Assembly: GCA_050084515.1 (NCBI GenBank)
Contig: CM114271.1
Coordinates: 16,802,001-16,866,000, forward strand
Origin: Blasia pusilla
Taxonomy: Eukaryota > Marchantiophyta > Marchantiopsida > Blasiales
Length of the DNA: 64,000 bases
Direction: 5' to 3'
Of the stretch, positions 35,909-46,843 are shown one piece after another (position 1 is the stretch's first letter; each line of letters opens with the position of its first letter). The translations under genes were made by a program, and so were the position numbers. The notes below the pieces were generated by a model that did not search any database, was not told the origin of the DNA, and worked only from the letters and a program-made list of their open reading frames with translations.

Positions 35909-37990
35909 ATGGAGGATATTTCAGCCAACAATGCATATAGGGGTAAGAGACAAAAATCCCTTACTGATATGGGGTTTATGAAGAGGACTGTTAGTGAACC
36001 AGCAGTAGAGACCAACTCATGTGAGGAGATAGATTCTCCTTTAGATCTTGCCTCTTCAAAGATAGAAGAGAACAACAGGCTTTGGAAAGACTCTTGGTAT
36101 CAAGCTTTTGAATGGATTCAATTTGAGCCTCACACGGGGAGGGTATTTTGTAAAGTGTGCAAGGACTCAGGAGGGAAATCTGTATTTGCCACATCCGGAG
36201 CCATCAATGTGAAGATTTCTGCCTTCACAGACCATGGTAAATCCAAGGAACATAAAAAACTGGCTTGGGCTCAGTATAGTGGTAGAAAAACTCTACAGAA
36301 AGCTATTGCAAGCACCAATAGAAACTGTGATTTAGCGGTGCTTAATCTTTTTCGAGGAGCATACTTCATGGCTAAGTATAATATTGCATTTTCCTCATTC
36401 CCTGGTCTCTGTACATTACTCAAATCTGGATCTATGATGCTCACAAAATCGATGTATCAGGATGACAAGACATGTGCACATAAGATAACATGTATTAGTT
36501 TGGTAATTCAAAGATTGCTTCTAGCTAGGGTTAGACTTAGTCCTTTTACGGAATAATGGTAGATGAATCCCGACATATCGATGCAGGACACCTCGTTGCC
36601 TTTGTCACTTACCTTGATGAAGGTCAAGTGTGCACCTCCTTCTTAGGATTGATCAAGGTTGAGAACAAGGATGCCGAGTCCATTTCAGATTGTTTAGTAT
36701 CCTTACTTAGGGAATGGGAATTGAATTTTGAGAAGATGGTTGGTTTTGGGTCTGATGGGGCCAACACTATGGTAGGTAGTAGGAATGGGGTAAGTGCCGT
36801 TTGAAGAGGAATGTTAACCCTTACATGACAAGCGTCCATTGTGTGGCACACCGGACAAACTTAGTTGCTCTTGCAACAGCAAAGAGCCTAGGGTGCAAGG
36901 AACTTAGTGATGAGGTTGATAACATTTTGAATTCTGTTGCATTTTATTTCAAGAAGAGTTCTAAGAGGAAGTCTGGTCTCTCTTCTCTACAAGAGGAGCT
37001 ACGATTCTAGGAAAGTCATGAAACGGTATCGGAAGGTCGGATGGCTTAGCGGTGGCAAGCCGTTACCTCTTTATGTGATAGTTTAGAATCGGTCATGGTC
37101 TACTTTCTGCTTTGTGAACCGAGGGAAGATGATGGAGTAGCTTCACATCTTCTAAAGAGGTTAAAGTCCTTCAAAATGATTTACATTTTATACTTTTGGT
37201 GACATCCTTCATTCTATGGCAATGTTGAGCAAGTTATTCGAGATGAAGTTTGTTGATATATCTAGCGTTGCTTCTATTGTTGAGACCGAGATAGCACATG
37301 TTAGAATGAATTATGTACATGAAAGTGTAGATATGAATGCCTATCTCATTTCTCGATCTAGTGGTTTTCATCTCCTTCCGAACTATGGTCCTAGTGATGG
37401 ATATCTAGCGCTTGCAATCAGAGATAAGGGTTCTTTCTTTCATTCAATCCAAATGGATAGGGATGTGACAGAAAGGATTTAGAAGAAGCTTTTTTTTCGG
37501 AGGAATTTTCTTTGAGGCCATATGTGTAGCTTTGCAAGAAAGGTTTGAAGACAATAACATCATTGGAGGTTTTAAGATCCTCAATCCATCCCAAATGCCT
37601 TCTACCATATCTAGTTTAAGAGATTGGGGTGTGAGAGACTTGGAAATGTTGAGCTCTTTCTATGGACACGAAAAAACCTTGTATGGCGGGGTGAAAAAGC
37701 CTATTCTAGATGGTGCACCCTCAAGAATGAATTCTTGGCCTTCAAGATTCGAGGCCATGACAGAATGGAAGGAGAAGTCCTTCAAGGACTTATGGTGTAT
37801 GGTAAGTGGTAGTCCGATCCTGAAGGCTAAGTATGCTAATCTCTGTATTTTAGGTGATATAGCTAGAGTCCAATGTGTATCAACAAACATCATGTGAGAG
37901 AGCTTTTAGCATTCAGAATGTCATTAAGAATAGGTTAAGAAATAGCTTAACCTCTTATCACTTGGAAGCTTTCTTTGAGGGTTAATATGG
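35909..37990 (+). pseudogene. hAT transposase with N-terminal zinc finger (broken)
   Basis: A first open part (ATG 35909 to about 36470) carries a TTF/BED-like zinc finger: RVFCKVCKDSGG, then HGKSKEHKKLAW, giving C-X2-C and H-X5-H. Next comes the transposase core with MVDESRHID (first catalytic Asp region), GFGSDGANTMVG (second Asp) and SVHCVAHRTNL. The C-terminal hAT dimerisation signature, CERAFSIQNVIKNRLRN, is near 37893-37945. Overall it is close to the ZNF862/DUF4371-type hAT proteins. At least four stops or frame changes break it (near 36555, 36803, 37009 and 37480), so the copy is inactive unless introns explain some of them. It is encoded in the same element as the termini at 33988 and 38726. 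Confidence 0.8.
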
Positions 37991-38283
37991 AGGGTCCAAA
38001 GAGAATTTTGATGTGGATAAGGTCCTCATTTCTGCTATGGACACATGGAAACAATCAAAGGAATACAGATTTGTATATGCTAATCCAGAGTTGTACATTG
38101 TTCCTCCCGTTGAACTTGAAGCTGCTGAGGAAGGTGAGCTTAACCCTGACCTTTCATCCTAGTTTCTCTATGACTTCATTTCATTTTGCAAATGCTTTTA
38201 CTAGTTATTTATTTTCTGTAGTCAAACCCCTCCTACAAAGAAAGTTCATTTTATGAATACTCCTTGTAGGAAGGGTTCTTAGC

Positions 38284-38430
38284 ACCTCTGGCCCCCAACT
38301 GGTAGGGGGAATTCTGGTTCAACTCCAGCCAGAGGTAATGAGGAGGTGAGCTGAGAAGGCTAAGAAGGGTTTTTAGTACCTCTGGCCCCCAATTGGGAGG
38401 GGGAATTCTGATTCAACTCTAGCCAGAGGT
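38284..38430 (+). other. Tandem tRNA-like folds lacking a D arm
   Basis: Two copies (38284-38336 and 38378-38430, period 94 bp) can each fold as follows. A 9-bp closing stem ACCTCTGGC/GCCAGAGGT encloses a CCCC...GGGG stem with an AACTGGTA-type loop, then a T-arm-like CTGG-TTCAACT-CCAG. There is no D arm. The second copy has weakened T-arm pairing (CTGA/CTAG). They lie in the right arm of the hAT element, so they may be subterminal repeats that merely look tRNA-like. Confidence 0.4.
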
Positions 38431-38981
38431 AAAAAAATGAGGAGGTGAGTTGAGAAGGCTACCGGAGACTTTCATAATAACCAGAACTAAACTGAAAGGT
38501 AGAAAATATGACAGCAAAAAACTGGCATGCCATTTCCAAGCCCATAAGAAAACTGGTGATTCAAATTACATGCAAGAAATAGCCTGAAAAGGGAAAAAAT
38601 GTTGGGCAAAAACCTGACAAGGTAAAAACTCTTAGGGGGTTGGCTTGTGCATATTTCAGAAAACCTAAATGATTCAAATAGTCCCGGTAAAAAACTGACA
38701 TACTAAAAATAACTGTCCGAGCCCTGCTACGTCATGCCGATCGATCCGATGATTCTGATCTCGCGGTTCTCGAGGCCCGGGCCGCGGAGGTCCCAGTCAA
38801 AAGGAGCGCGCTGAGCGGCTGAGATGGACCGGAACGTTATCCGTACTTGCGAGGACGGACGACTTAGTCTGAAGTGCATCTTCATTGTCTGAAGTCTACG
38901 ACGAGAAAGAAAGTCAGGACATGACCGGAAGCATGTGTATAGTATCCCCCCCGAAGGACGGTCGGAATACACGTTATCCTC

Positions 38982-38989
38982 TATAAATA
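38982..38989 (+). promoter_or_regulatory. TATA box (TATAAATA) upstream of a hairpin
   Basis: TATAAATA lies in the context CCTCTATAAATAAAGGAG, a good plant TATA element. No protein-coding gene follows. A large hairpin begins 64 bp downstream. Transcription would start near 39015-39020 by the usual ~30-bp spacing. Confidence 0.5.
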
Positions 38990-39017
38990 AAGGAGAGGCG
39001 CGAAGAATAGCGAAGTC

Positions 39018-39215
39018 CCCATACAAGTCTCCGACTCTCCGCTGTCACGCCAATATACTTGGCGTCAGAACTGGTCCAAGGTGCCAAACTGGATAGTAAG
39101 GAGTATGTTCTCCTTACTATCCAGTTTGGCACCTTGGACCAGTTCTGACGCCAAGTATATATGAGAATATATACTTGGCGTCAGAACTGGTCCAAGGTGA
39201 ATAGACTTGTATGGG
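39018..39215 (+). ncRNA. Perfect 51-bp-arm hairpin, possible small-RNA precursor
   Basis: The arm 39053-39103 pairs perfectly (51 of 51) with 39110-39160 around a 6-nt loop (TATGTT). The first 31 bases of the arm occur a third time at 39169-39199. An outer inverted pair, CCCATACAAGTCT (39018-39030) and AGACTTGTATGGG (39203-39215), encloses the whole. With the TATA box at 38982 this could be transcribed into a double-stranded RNA. Perfect pairing suggests a recent inverted duplication rather than an old conserved microRNA. No known microRNA was recognised. Confidence 0.5.
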
Positions 39216-41356
39216 AATGAGATAATACGCCGTATCATACTTTAGATCGGGGAGCTTTTACTGGTAATACTGTTTTCTGTACATTCCCCGTTTTCTAAGT
39301 AATTCTGGCTTTCCGAACCAGTTTCAAATCCGAAAATGGGATGCATTTTAGGGTCATTTTCCTATGTAATTTCATTATGAAATTTCTATGATTAAAAGAA
39401 GAAATTTTAAAATAAAAATTTTAATATTAAAAGAAGACGGAGTTTGAGAACATTTAGGTTATTTTTTAGTGACACGTGTACAAGAAGAATTAAAAAGTGA
39501 TACCTATTTTCATAAGATTTTTTATCTCCGGACAAGATGCTAGTAGGAATTTACGATGATTATTACCTCATCCAAGATTAGATGTTGTGTTCTTGGAAAA
39601 CTAATGTGAGGCCATTTCAGGGCTAGGGGATATTAGAAATTAATTATCAATCAAGAGAATATGTAATAGAAAAATAGAGGGTAGGTAAATTATCTCTTAT
39701 TGGAGTAGAGAAGATATGTGATAAAATAAGAGCTTGGAATTCCAAATATATGATCACATTCATGGTACTTTTTCGGAAGGTGTCATAAGTTTATGGACTA
39801 AACTCCACGGTTTGAGCCTAAGTAAATATTGTTGGAGTAAAAAAATTGGCTTTGAAATTTTGGAGTTCCAATTATGTGGTCATATTTCTTGAAAATTTCT
39901 TGGATTACACTACCAAGTTTTTGCCCCCAAGTTCATGTTCTTTTTTATATGTAGGCTAGAGCAAATTGAAAAAACTTTCGTAAGGGAAGATTTCTCATGT
40001 CTTGCATGCTTCGGAAGAGTTTGGGTTTAAGTTTATGATTATGTACCTCAAAATATATTTTAGAGTGGAAGGTCATACTATTGTTAGTGTGTTGTCATAG
40101 TTTGATTATAATTTGATTAACGATGGGTTGTTGTATATGGCATGTATCAAGACTTGGAGAAAAATTTTAACTTGAAAAATAGAGTTATAAGTTGGATTTC
40201 AAAAAAACAATTAATTGATATGAATTCATTGATTACTTGTTGAGATTGGTAATATTTATTTCAGACATGTTATACGTAAATAATATCAAGAACATTAAAT
40301 TAAATTTCGTGCTCAAACAAAGAATATAGAGATGCGTTTTTACTTTATTCATTTGGATAGTAGGTGATTAGAGGAAAGATTAATTTTGTGTTCGTAGATA
40401 GAAATAAACAAATTCTATTGCTTGTAAAGATAATATAAATAAGAAGTGGAGTTTGGATGATTTAGATACATTCAAACATTCTAATCACACAAACTATTAC
40501 AATTGGTATTAAAAAGAAATAGATTTATTTGATCAAGATTAATCCATTAACGAAATTAACTTATGGTAACAAGGATTAGTTAATCACCATTAATTTGACT
40601 AGAGACTATGATTAGTAATTATTTTTCATGCCTTATTTATTAGAAAAGGGACAGATCTCCATTTATTCTATGATCTATCATATATTTTTCAATTTATTCT
40701 TTCCATAAAATTGTACTTTCTTAGAGTCTTCCCAATTCATATTTTTGATAAGCATATGTATCCTCCTTATATTGAATGTGTCTAATCCCAAATATCATCG
40801 GATCCTTTGTTCATGTTATTGTGATGTTTTGTTATTTCTCTCGCCTGAGAGAGAGTTTCTATTCTACGTCCTTCACGAGTAGAATAGAAAGGAGTTCAAG
40901 GAAACCATTGGTAACAAGCCTATAGGAAGATATGGAGGAAGGATCATAGAATTGCAATTGCAATTTTGTGTGCAACGTGATTATTCACTCAACACTGCCA
41001 ACTAGTTTCAAATATTCCCGATTCACACTTCTATGCCCGTAGGACAACAAGAGGACACACAAATTTTATTTTCTTGCTACAATTTTTGTTCAGTTGCCAC
41101 TTAAAAAAAAAAATGTCAGCTAAAGAATATTCTTCAATAATAATATAAATTATTCAAAAAGTTATTAGATATGGTTTAAAAGTAGAATGTTATCATTCTC
41201 AGACTTAACTTATGAAATAAAAAATCTGTTAAAATTATTGGAAAAATGAGAAGTACGTGCATTATTGCGATCTCATTGATGAGTATTGCTCCGGATAAGA
41301 AGTAACGGTATTTTAAAACGGATAATCGGAGGCAGGCTCTCCTGCAGACGGAGCGA
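39216..41356. other. AT-rich intergenic DNA, no gene seen
   Basis: No coding signal. A 12-bp hairpin (TTTCTATTCTAC ... GTAGAATAGAAA) lies at 40856-40890. A short stretch near 40570-40600 (GGATTAGTTAATCACCATT) resembles, inverted, a piece at 4553-4580, suggesting a shared decayed repeat. Confidence 0.5.
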
Positions 41357-43662
41357 TTAATAATCTCTCAGCTTCGCCGGTTCTCCTATGTTGAAAGGAT
41401 CGTAGGAGGTGATAGCAGCCTCGCCACCGTCCACCAGTAGGTTCTGACCGGAGATGTATGCGGCATCATCGCTGCACAAAAACAGAGCGGCGTTGGCAAC
41501 GTCTCCTACGTTGCAGCTCCGACCTTTGAGGTTGGAGACCTTCGCAAACAGCTCGGCCAGACGCGGTAAATCAAGTCCAGCATACGATGGGCTCAAAGTC
41601 TGGGCCAGCGCGAGTGTCATGTCCGTGGGTACAGTGATCGGAGAGATGCAGTTAACACGTATTCCGTGTTTTCCCAAATGGAACGCCCCGGCTTGCGTGA
41701 GGCCCGGGTGATTCATCTTGTTGAGATTGTAGATGAGCGAAACGATGTTGCCGGTGCGCACAGATGCGAAGCTCGCGGTGTTGAGAATGACACCCGTTTT
41801 CGCAGGCACCATAACTCTAGCGGCATGCTTCATTCCCAAGAGGACTCCGCGCACATTGATGGCCGTGCACCGGTCGTAAGTATCCATGTCTAGGGTCCAG
41901 AAATTCTCTAAAGAAGGATACACCGCCGCGTTGTTGTGCATGATGTCCAGCTTGCCGAATTCCCTCACGGCGAAGTCCACTGTCGAGGAGATGTCCTCCT
42001 CTTTGGTGACGTCGCAGTGTCGGTAAATTGCGTTTTGGCCGATTTCTCGCGCTGTCTTTTCGCCTTGCTCGTCCCTGACGTCCGTGACGATCACTTGCGC
42101 TCCGTGTGCTGCGAACAGCTTAGCCGTGGCCGTTCCGATCGCCCCCGCTCCTCCTGATATGATTGCCACCTTGTCGTCCAGCCTGGTCGATTTAGATTTT
42201 CGTCAGTTTTGTGTGAAGTTCTCTAAATGCCATTCAAGCTCACTTTGCTGAACAAATGGAGGAAAAGGGATAGCGATGTAAGTTCTCATCGAGTAGTGTC
42301 TGTCATAGCCTTGCTTGCCACCACAGACTGTAGATTGGGATGGGCTGTAGAGAGAGGAAGAAGGTACCATATGAGACGATGGAGACATATAATGTGAGTG
42401 CTGAAAAGGTGTTGGTGCGGAGGTTCGAGTGTCAGTCGGGAACACAAATTACATTACTACTTACTAGTGCAGTGAAGCTAGGCTAGAGAGAAAGAGAGAG
42501 AGACAATACTCATCAAGTAGTGCTTGCGGCCATAGACTCCTTACGTTGGTTGGCTCTCTATGGATGCAGCATCGGGACTTCCCGGTGCTGCATTCCGGCC
42601 CAAGTAGCCCTGGTATGATCATGAAGAGAGAATATGAAATCATATGAAGCTTACTTCCTTTGTAGAGCAGATTCTGGAGAGGTTACAGTAGACATCTCTC
42701 GTTTCATACCGGTGATTGCAACTCCTTGCTTCCTGGTCTGCCCCCAAGTTTGCGTTGCCCTGCGCAAACACGAATTTGGACGTTTGGAAGGTTCATTTGA
42801 TATGGACGATGTTTCGAAATCACTGGAGTGTCTGATTAGATTGCGTCATTCAAATTCTCAGTTCAAAACTCCGGAAGAATAGATAGGAAAGCGTATATCT
42901 GGTAAGAACATTGCATTCCACATCGCAAGCTGCTCTTGGCTAGCACATGACAATTCCACCTCGCAAGAGGTGGAATTGTCTCCGACCCTAATCCGGTGCC
43001 GAACCACCTGCGCCTAAGGCCTAATCTACGCGGCCTTAAACGCATGGCCGCGGCTATCTATGGCTTTCGCTCTGTTCAACACAATCTCCGCACAGTAATT
43101 CCATTCCAGCATGTATAATTATCTTGAAGTGTAGATAATGGTGGGACATGGAAGTGTTTTTCTCGCATGAGCGGACAGACATAAGTCAATCAAAGATACA
43201 TCTCCTGCAGATTGTAGAGACGACTTCCGGGTATGGTTGGCTCATCTTACAACATCCGGGAGCTGAGCACTCGAATGCGTTGTGAGCTACATTTGTTTCA
43301 AGATTCATCCACATGATCGGTTTCATCGACAATCACCCTTGCTTACTACGACAAACTAGTTCAAGGATCTTTACATTCCGACGACATCCGTATCTGCGAT
43401 CTCTCGTGCGTCTTTGACAGGTCACTGCGTTTATCATTGATCCCTTCCATTCTAAAACCCGACGTGCATAAGGAGCTCCGGTCAGGTTGCTGGGAAGAAT
43501 CAGAGTTTCCAAGGGTAAATTCGCCAACGAGTTGGTATCCGTAAATCGATTCAGTCTACGCACGCGCAAGTATGAATCTCAGATAAATCGCAAGAGAAGC
43601 CAACTATAATTTGTATCAATAACCGCTTACCGCACAAGTAGATGACGAATGGATGCAGCCAT
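41357..43662 (-). CDS. Short-chain dehydrogenase/reductase (SDR), two exons
   Basis: A classical SDR of 285 residues. Coding exon 1 (43631-43662) encodes MAASIRHLLVR up to a GTAAGC donor. Exon 2 (42182-41357) begins after a CAG acceptor and continues LDDKVAIISGG in frame. The NAD(P)-binding glycine motif is GGAGAIGTATAKLF, with an acidic residue at VTDVRD that favours NAD. The structural NNAAV motif, the catalytic Ser region (NTASFASV) and Tyr/Lys in YNLNK (Y-X3-K) follow, then INVRG and LLVDGGEAA. It resembles the plant group around momilactone A synthase, zerumbone synthase and ABA2-like enzymes, so an alcohol or terpenoid oxidation is plausible, but the substrate cannot be told. The YNLNK context differs from the usual YTASK. 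The 1,448-bp intron holds small hairpins. It looks intact. Confidence 0.9.
42565..42592. repeat. Short hairpin in the SDR intron
   Basis: TGCAGCATCGGGA (42565-42577) and TCCCGGTGCTGCA (42580-42592) pair at 12 of 13 positions with a 2-nt gap. Confidence 0.6.
42949..42980. repeat. 14-bp perfect hairpin in the SDR intron
   Basis: GACAATTCCACCTC (42949-42962), loop GCAA, then GAGGTGGAATTGTC (42967-42980). Confidence 0.85.
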
Positions 43663-43816
43663 TGCGCTGTAATACTAACTGTATATGAGGCGGACTCCGC
43701 GGGCACCTCTCGCAGATGTGTGCAGGACAGGACGTGAACTGTCGCACGACGAAGAGGGAAGTAGACCGAACTGTCTCGAAGGCTTCGATGCTGTTGCTGT
43801 CACTGTGAATCCTCCC

Positions 43817-43823
43817 CTTTATA
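43817..43823 (-). promoter_or_regulatory. TATA box of the SDR gene
   Basis: The minus strand reads CCTCTATAAAGGGG about 155 bp upstream of the ATG at 43662. The expected start of transcription is near 43790, giving a leader of about 125 nt. The sequence between TATA box and ATG has no strong coding frame. Confidence 0.6.
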
Positions 43824-43849
43824 GAGGAAGTACCCGCCTTTCGATCCCG

Positions 43850-44500
43850 AAGAAATAACCCACTTGCAGCCTTTGCGCGAGCAAAACCAAAGAACTCCTG
43901 CCGAAGCCATAAGAAGCCTTTTATGCACGTCTGTAATTATTTACAAAACAGGGGACTAGAGTACGAGAGAAAGTGGGTACGCTGAGGTCACAACCAGCCC
44001 GGAACAGGAAGAGGTGACGTCCCTTTCCAGCTGGAATGCATGAATAAAACCTTTATCACATGAGATGGGGGATTCCGTACTTTATCACATGAGATGGGAT
44101 TCCATACGAAATAAAAAAAAATCATGAATTCTTTCATATGAATATTTATATGTGAATTTACATCCAAAACATGTGTGTAAGTGATTTGTGATTAACAAAA
44201 ATAATTATGGGAGTTAAATTAATTATAATGTAATCTTTGAATTATAGTAGCATGATGTAAGGAGTTATGAAATATTAGGATTTCGTCCTTCTCATCTACA
44301 AATTATCTGGTTATGGTTAAAATATGGCATGAATATTTTTAGGGCAATTCCACTTTACGTGAATGTAGATACTTAATTCAAATTTGGAATTTTGACTCAA
44401 TTTTTTATTTTAATTCCCTCTTCCCCAAAAAAAGACTCAACTGTTGAAGAGTTACAAGTAAGTTTTTTTTGTGAATTTACAAGTAAGTTTTATGTTCACA
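43850..44500. other. SDR upstream flank, no gene
   Basis: The upstream flank of the SDR gene grades into AT-rich DNA. A direct repeat TTTATCACATGAGATGG(G) occurs near 44053 and 44081. Nothing else can be supported. Confidence 0.45.
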
Positions 44501-44503
44501 GAC

Positions 44504-44729
44504 ATGCCCGACCCTCATCGAGCTCGCCTTGATCCCGCCGTGTAGACCCGGGATGACGGAGCCCGCACCGGTTGCGTGGCCTGCCGCAGGCCCTGTTGGG
44601 CCACGCAACGAGTGCTGGCTCTGTCAGCCTAGGTCTACGCGACGGGCTCTCATGGGTTGAGGGTACTCAGGCCCGTAGTGCCACACAGACATGTCCGCGG
44701 ACACAGACTTTGTCTCTGTGCAACCATGT
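44504..44729. mobile_element. GC-rich hAT-like element, decayed copy
   Basis: A GC-rich block of about 225 bp. Its right end, ACAGACTTTGTCTCTGTGCAAC, matches the family terminus. Its left end (GTTCACAGACATGCCC) is a degraded match. The interior (GTAGACCCGGG, GGTTGCGTGGC) parallels the copy at 59516-59757. No TSD was found. Confidence 0.55.
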
Positions 44730-44947
44730 TTATTACTGTAAGTATGGAATTCTACATTTAGGGTGGCTTTAAAATGATTTTTTTTAATGCAAGAACTATT
44801 TGTAAGAAAATACTACAAATATGAGTTTTACAAAGTAAAAATATTTCCATATGCATTCAAATTTCTTACATTAGTACATGCAATAATGGGTGGATTAGTG
44901 GTAGAGATTCCATTATGGGATTAGAAGTGTAGGTTCTAATCCTACCC

Positions 44948-45169
44948 ATGGTTGCACGGAAACAGAAAAGTCTGTCCATGGGAAGGACATGTCCGGACAA
45001 GCCCAACAGGTCTCCGACCTACACCCGACCTACACATGAGATGGAGGGAAGGTAAGAGGGATCCGGATGGAGGGTGCGGCATATGGATGGAGATATTGGA
45101 TGTAGGTATGGACAGATGGATAGAGGATGAGGTATATGGATGGGACAAAAATATTTTATCATTATGTCC
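44948..45169. mobile_element. GC-rich hAT-like element, partial
   Basis: It starts GGTTGCACGGAAACAGAAAA, the family terminus, and runs into sequence with GATGGAGG/ATATGGATGG repeats. The right end is not found. A solo LTR has inserted just after it (45175). Confidence 0.45.
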
Positions 45170-45174
45170 ATACC

Positions 45175-46080
45175 TGTCGCACCCCTACTCTCCTTGAACG
45201 TCAATCTTTAGTATTGCGGAAGCGTACGTTCAGTAGGTCACGAACTCATCGCCGATTTGCACCCAAACACGCACTCTCGTTAGTCGGGTCAGGTATGAGT
45301 CGGAACAGACTTCCTGGTTAGTCCAGGGATCTGAAACGGCACTTGCGCGCCTAGCCATCCCAAATGTTCAACGGTCCTCGGATGTGTTCTGAACCGAGAC
45401 CCAAGTAATTGAGTCGCGGGGTGGAATCCAAGAGGGATGTCTAAAATCGCCTCAATGGATGGTGCAGGTTTTCCAACCCAACCCCCAAACTCGCGTTCCG
45501 TTCCATGCCCTTGAGCCGCCCCGCGGCGCCCAAAGTGGGGTTTGGGTTCCAAGCACTCTCGGAAACCTTCTTTCTTACTAGTACTTCTGGGATTCTCCAA
45601 TAACCCCTCCCCTTTGGGAAAAGAGGGTCGGGCCCTTCATTGTGGCCCTCAACCCGACTCCACTTACAATCGTTTTCGGGTTGTATCTCGGCCGCTGCTT
45701 ATGCGTTTGCAGCAATCTTTAGTGCGTTTGGACCAACTCTCCATAAGCTTTCCAACGCACCCTTATTTGTTCCAAATGCATCTCGGCGCTAAAAGTTATG
45801 GCCATAAATACAGTCAGAAACTCTCAAACGCTAGTGGCGTTCCAAATCCGGATCTTTCCTTTGGCAACCCACTTCCGAGACTCGACTTCTTTCAAGTCTC
45901 ATTCCGCGTTTGGTCCAGGTTTCTCAGTCGCGACCATAACATCTGAAACGCGACTCCTTGCTCGCGTCTCGTCTCTTGTCTCCTCTTTGAGACAACTCCA
46001 ACGCGCAAACCATCTTAGCGTGAGCCCGCTAATGTTCCGATGTTCCGCTTGGCACTTGTTTGGTCATGAGGGTCGCGAAA
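45175..46080 (+). repeat. Solo LTR of family LTR2 with perfect TSD
   Basis: 906 bp, from TGTCGCACCCC to GGGTCGCGAAA. It is flanked by ATACC at 45170-45174 and 46081-46085, a perfect 5-bp TSD. It is homologous along its length to the solo LTR at 17676-18706 (for example TACTCTCCTTGAACGT and GCGGAAGCGT near the start). The terminal CA has become AA. Confidence 0.88.
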
Positions 46081-46085
46081 ATACC

Positions 46086-46843
46086 ATTGAATCACTTGCC
46101 ATATCATCTACATGAGATGGCAGTCATGATAATATGACTCATATTTTCATGAATTATATCAGCCAACTATCCTAGTCATCGGATCCATTTGGAAAATATA
46201 ACTTGGCTTTTGTGTTTTTACAAGTAACTAGTCATTTTCAATCATGGATGGTGACATATGAATTATACATTATCAAATTCTAATCATAAAACCAAGGATT
46301 TCTTCTAGTGTTTGCAAGTTCTCTATGGGAATGATTTTGCATAAACCAAAGTTTTGATTATTTTTCTCAAATTTTTCTGTGAATTCAATCCCAAATCTTA
46401 TGTTGGATGTCTCATCATTGATATTAATGACATATTTTTCTTACCTACATGGAAATCGAGAACTTGAATATTCCATAAGCTGTCCCAAATTATTACATTT
46501 CATATCCAATATTATACCAAAAATGTTTTTGGGTGATTATGGATCTCCATAATTCCAAATAATTACTCATAAATCACTCAAAAAATAGATTTAGAGTTCT
46601 CAATTTTTTCACTCGTAAAATTATAGTGGTTTTTTTTGCTTGCAAATTAGTTAATTTTTTCTCCTTTCTCACTCACTTTGGATTCATTTTTTGGTCTAGA
46701 AAACACATTTTCATCAGGAGTTTGACTCATACTAGTTTTTTCTTAGATATGGATTTTTTTTCCTCCTTCCTTTCTTATATTTTAGAATGAATAATTTTGG
46801 AAAGAAAACATGTAATACTGTAAACTTCACTCATGAACATATC
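46086..46843. other. AT-rich stretch, no gene
   Basis: AT-rich with many T-runs. No coding frame or RNA signal is recognised. Confidence 0.5.

Larger units (their letters stand above)
33988..38726 (+). mobile_element. hAT transposon, 4.7 kb, perfect 8-bp TSD
   Basis: The element is bounded by CTACGTCA at 33980-33987 and again at 38727-38734. Its termini are CAAGGCTCGGACAGT and ACTGTCCGAGCCCTG, an inverted repeat with one mismatch over 15 bp that begins CA(A/G)GG, typical of hAT. The left subterminal region is rich in CCGGCA/GCCGG motifs (33990-34300). A second terminus-like copy, CAGGGCTCGGACAGTAATTT, lies inside at 35194; it resembles the right end better than the outer left end does. A decayed transposase frame lies at 35909-37990. 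The element sits upstream of the subtilase gene. Confidence 0.9.

Noticed and set aside
38727-39026. 99-codon minus-strand frame next to the hAT element
   Set aside because: It overlaps the plus-strand TATA box and hairpin leader, starts at an arbitrary point and resembles no family.
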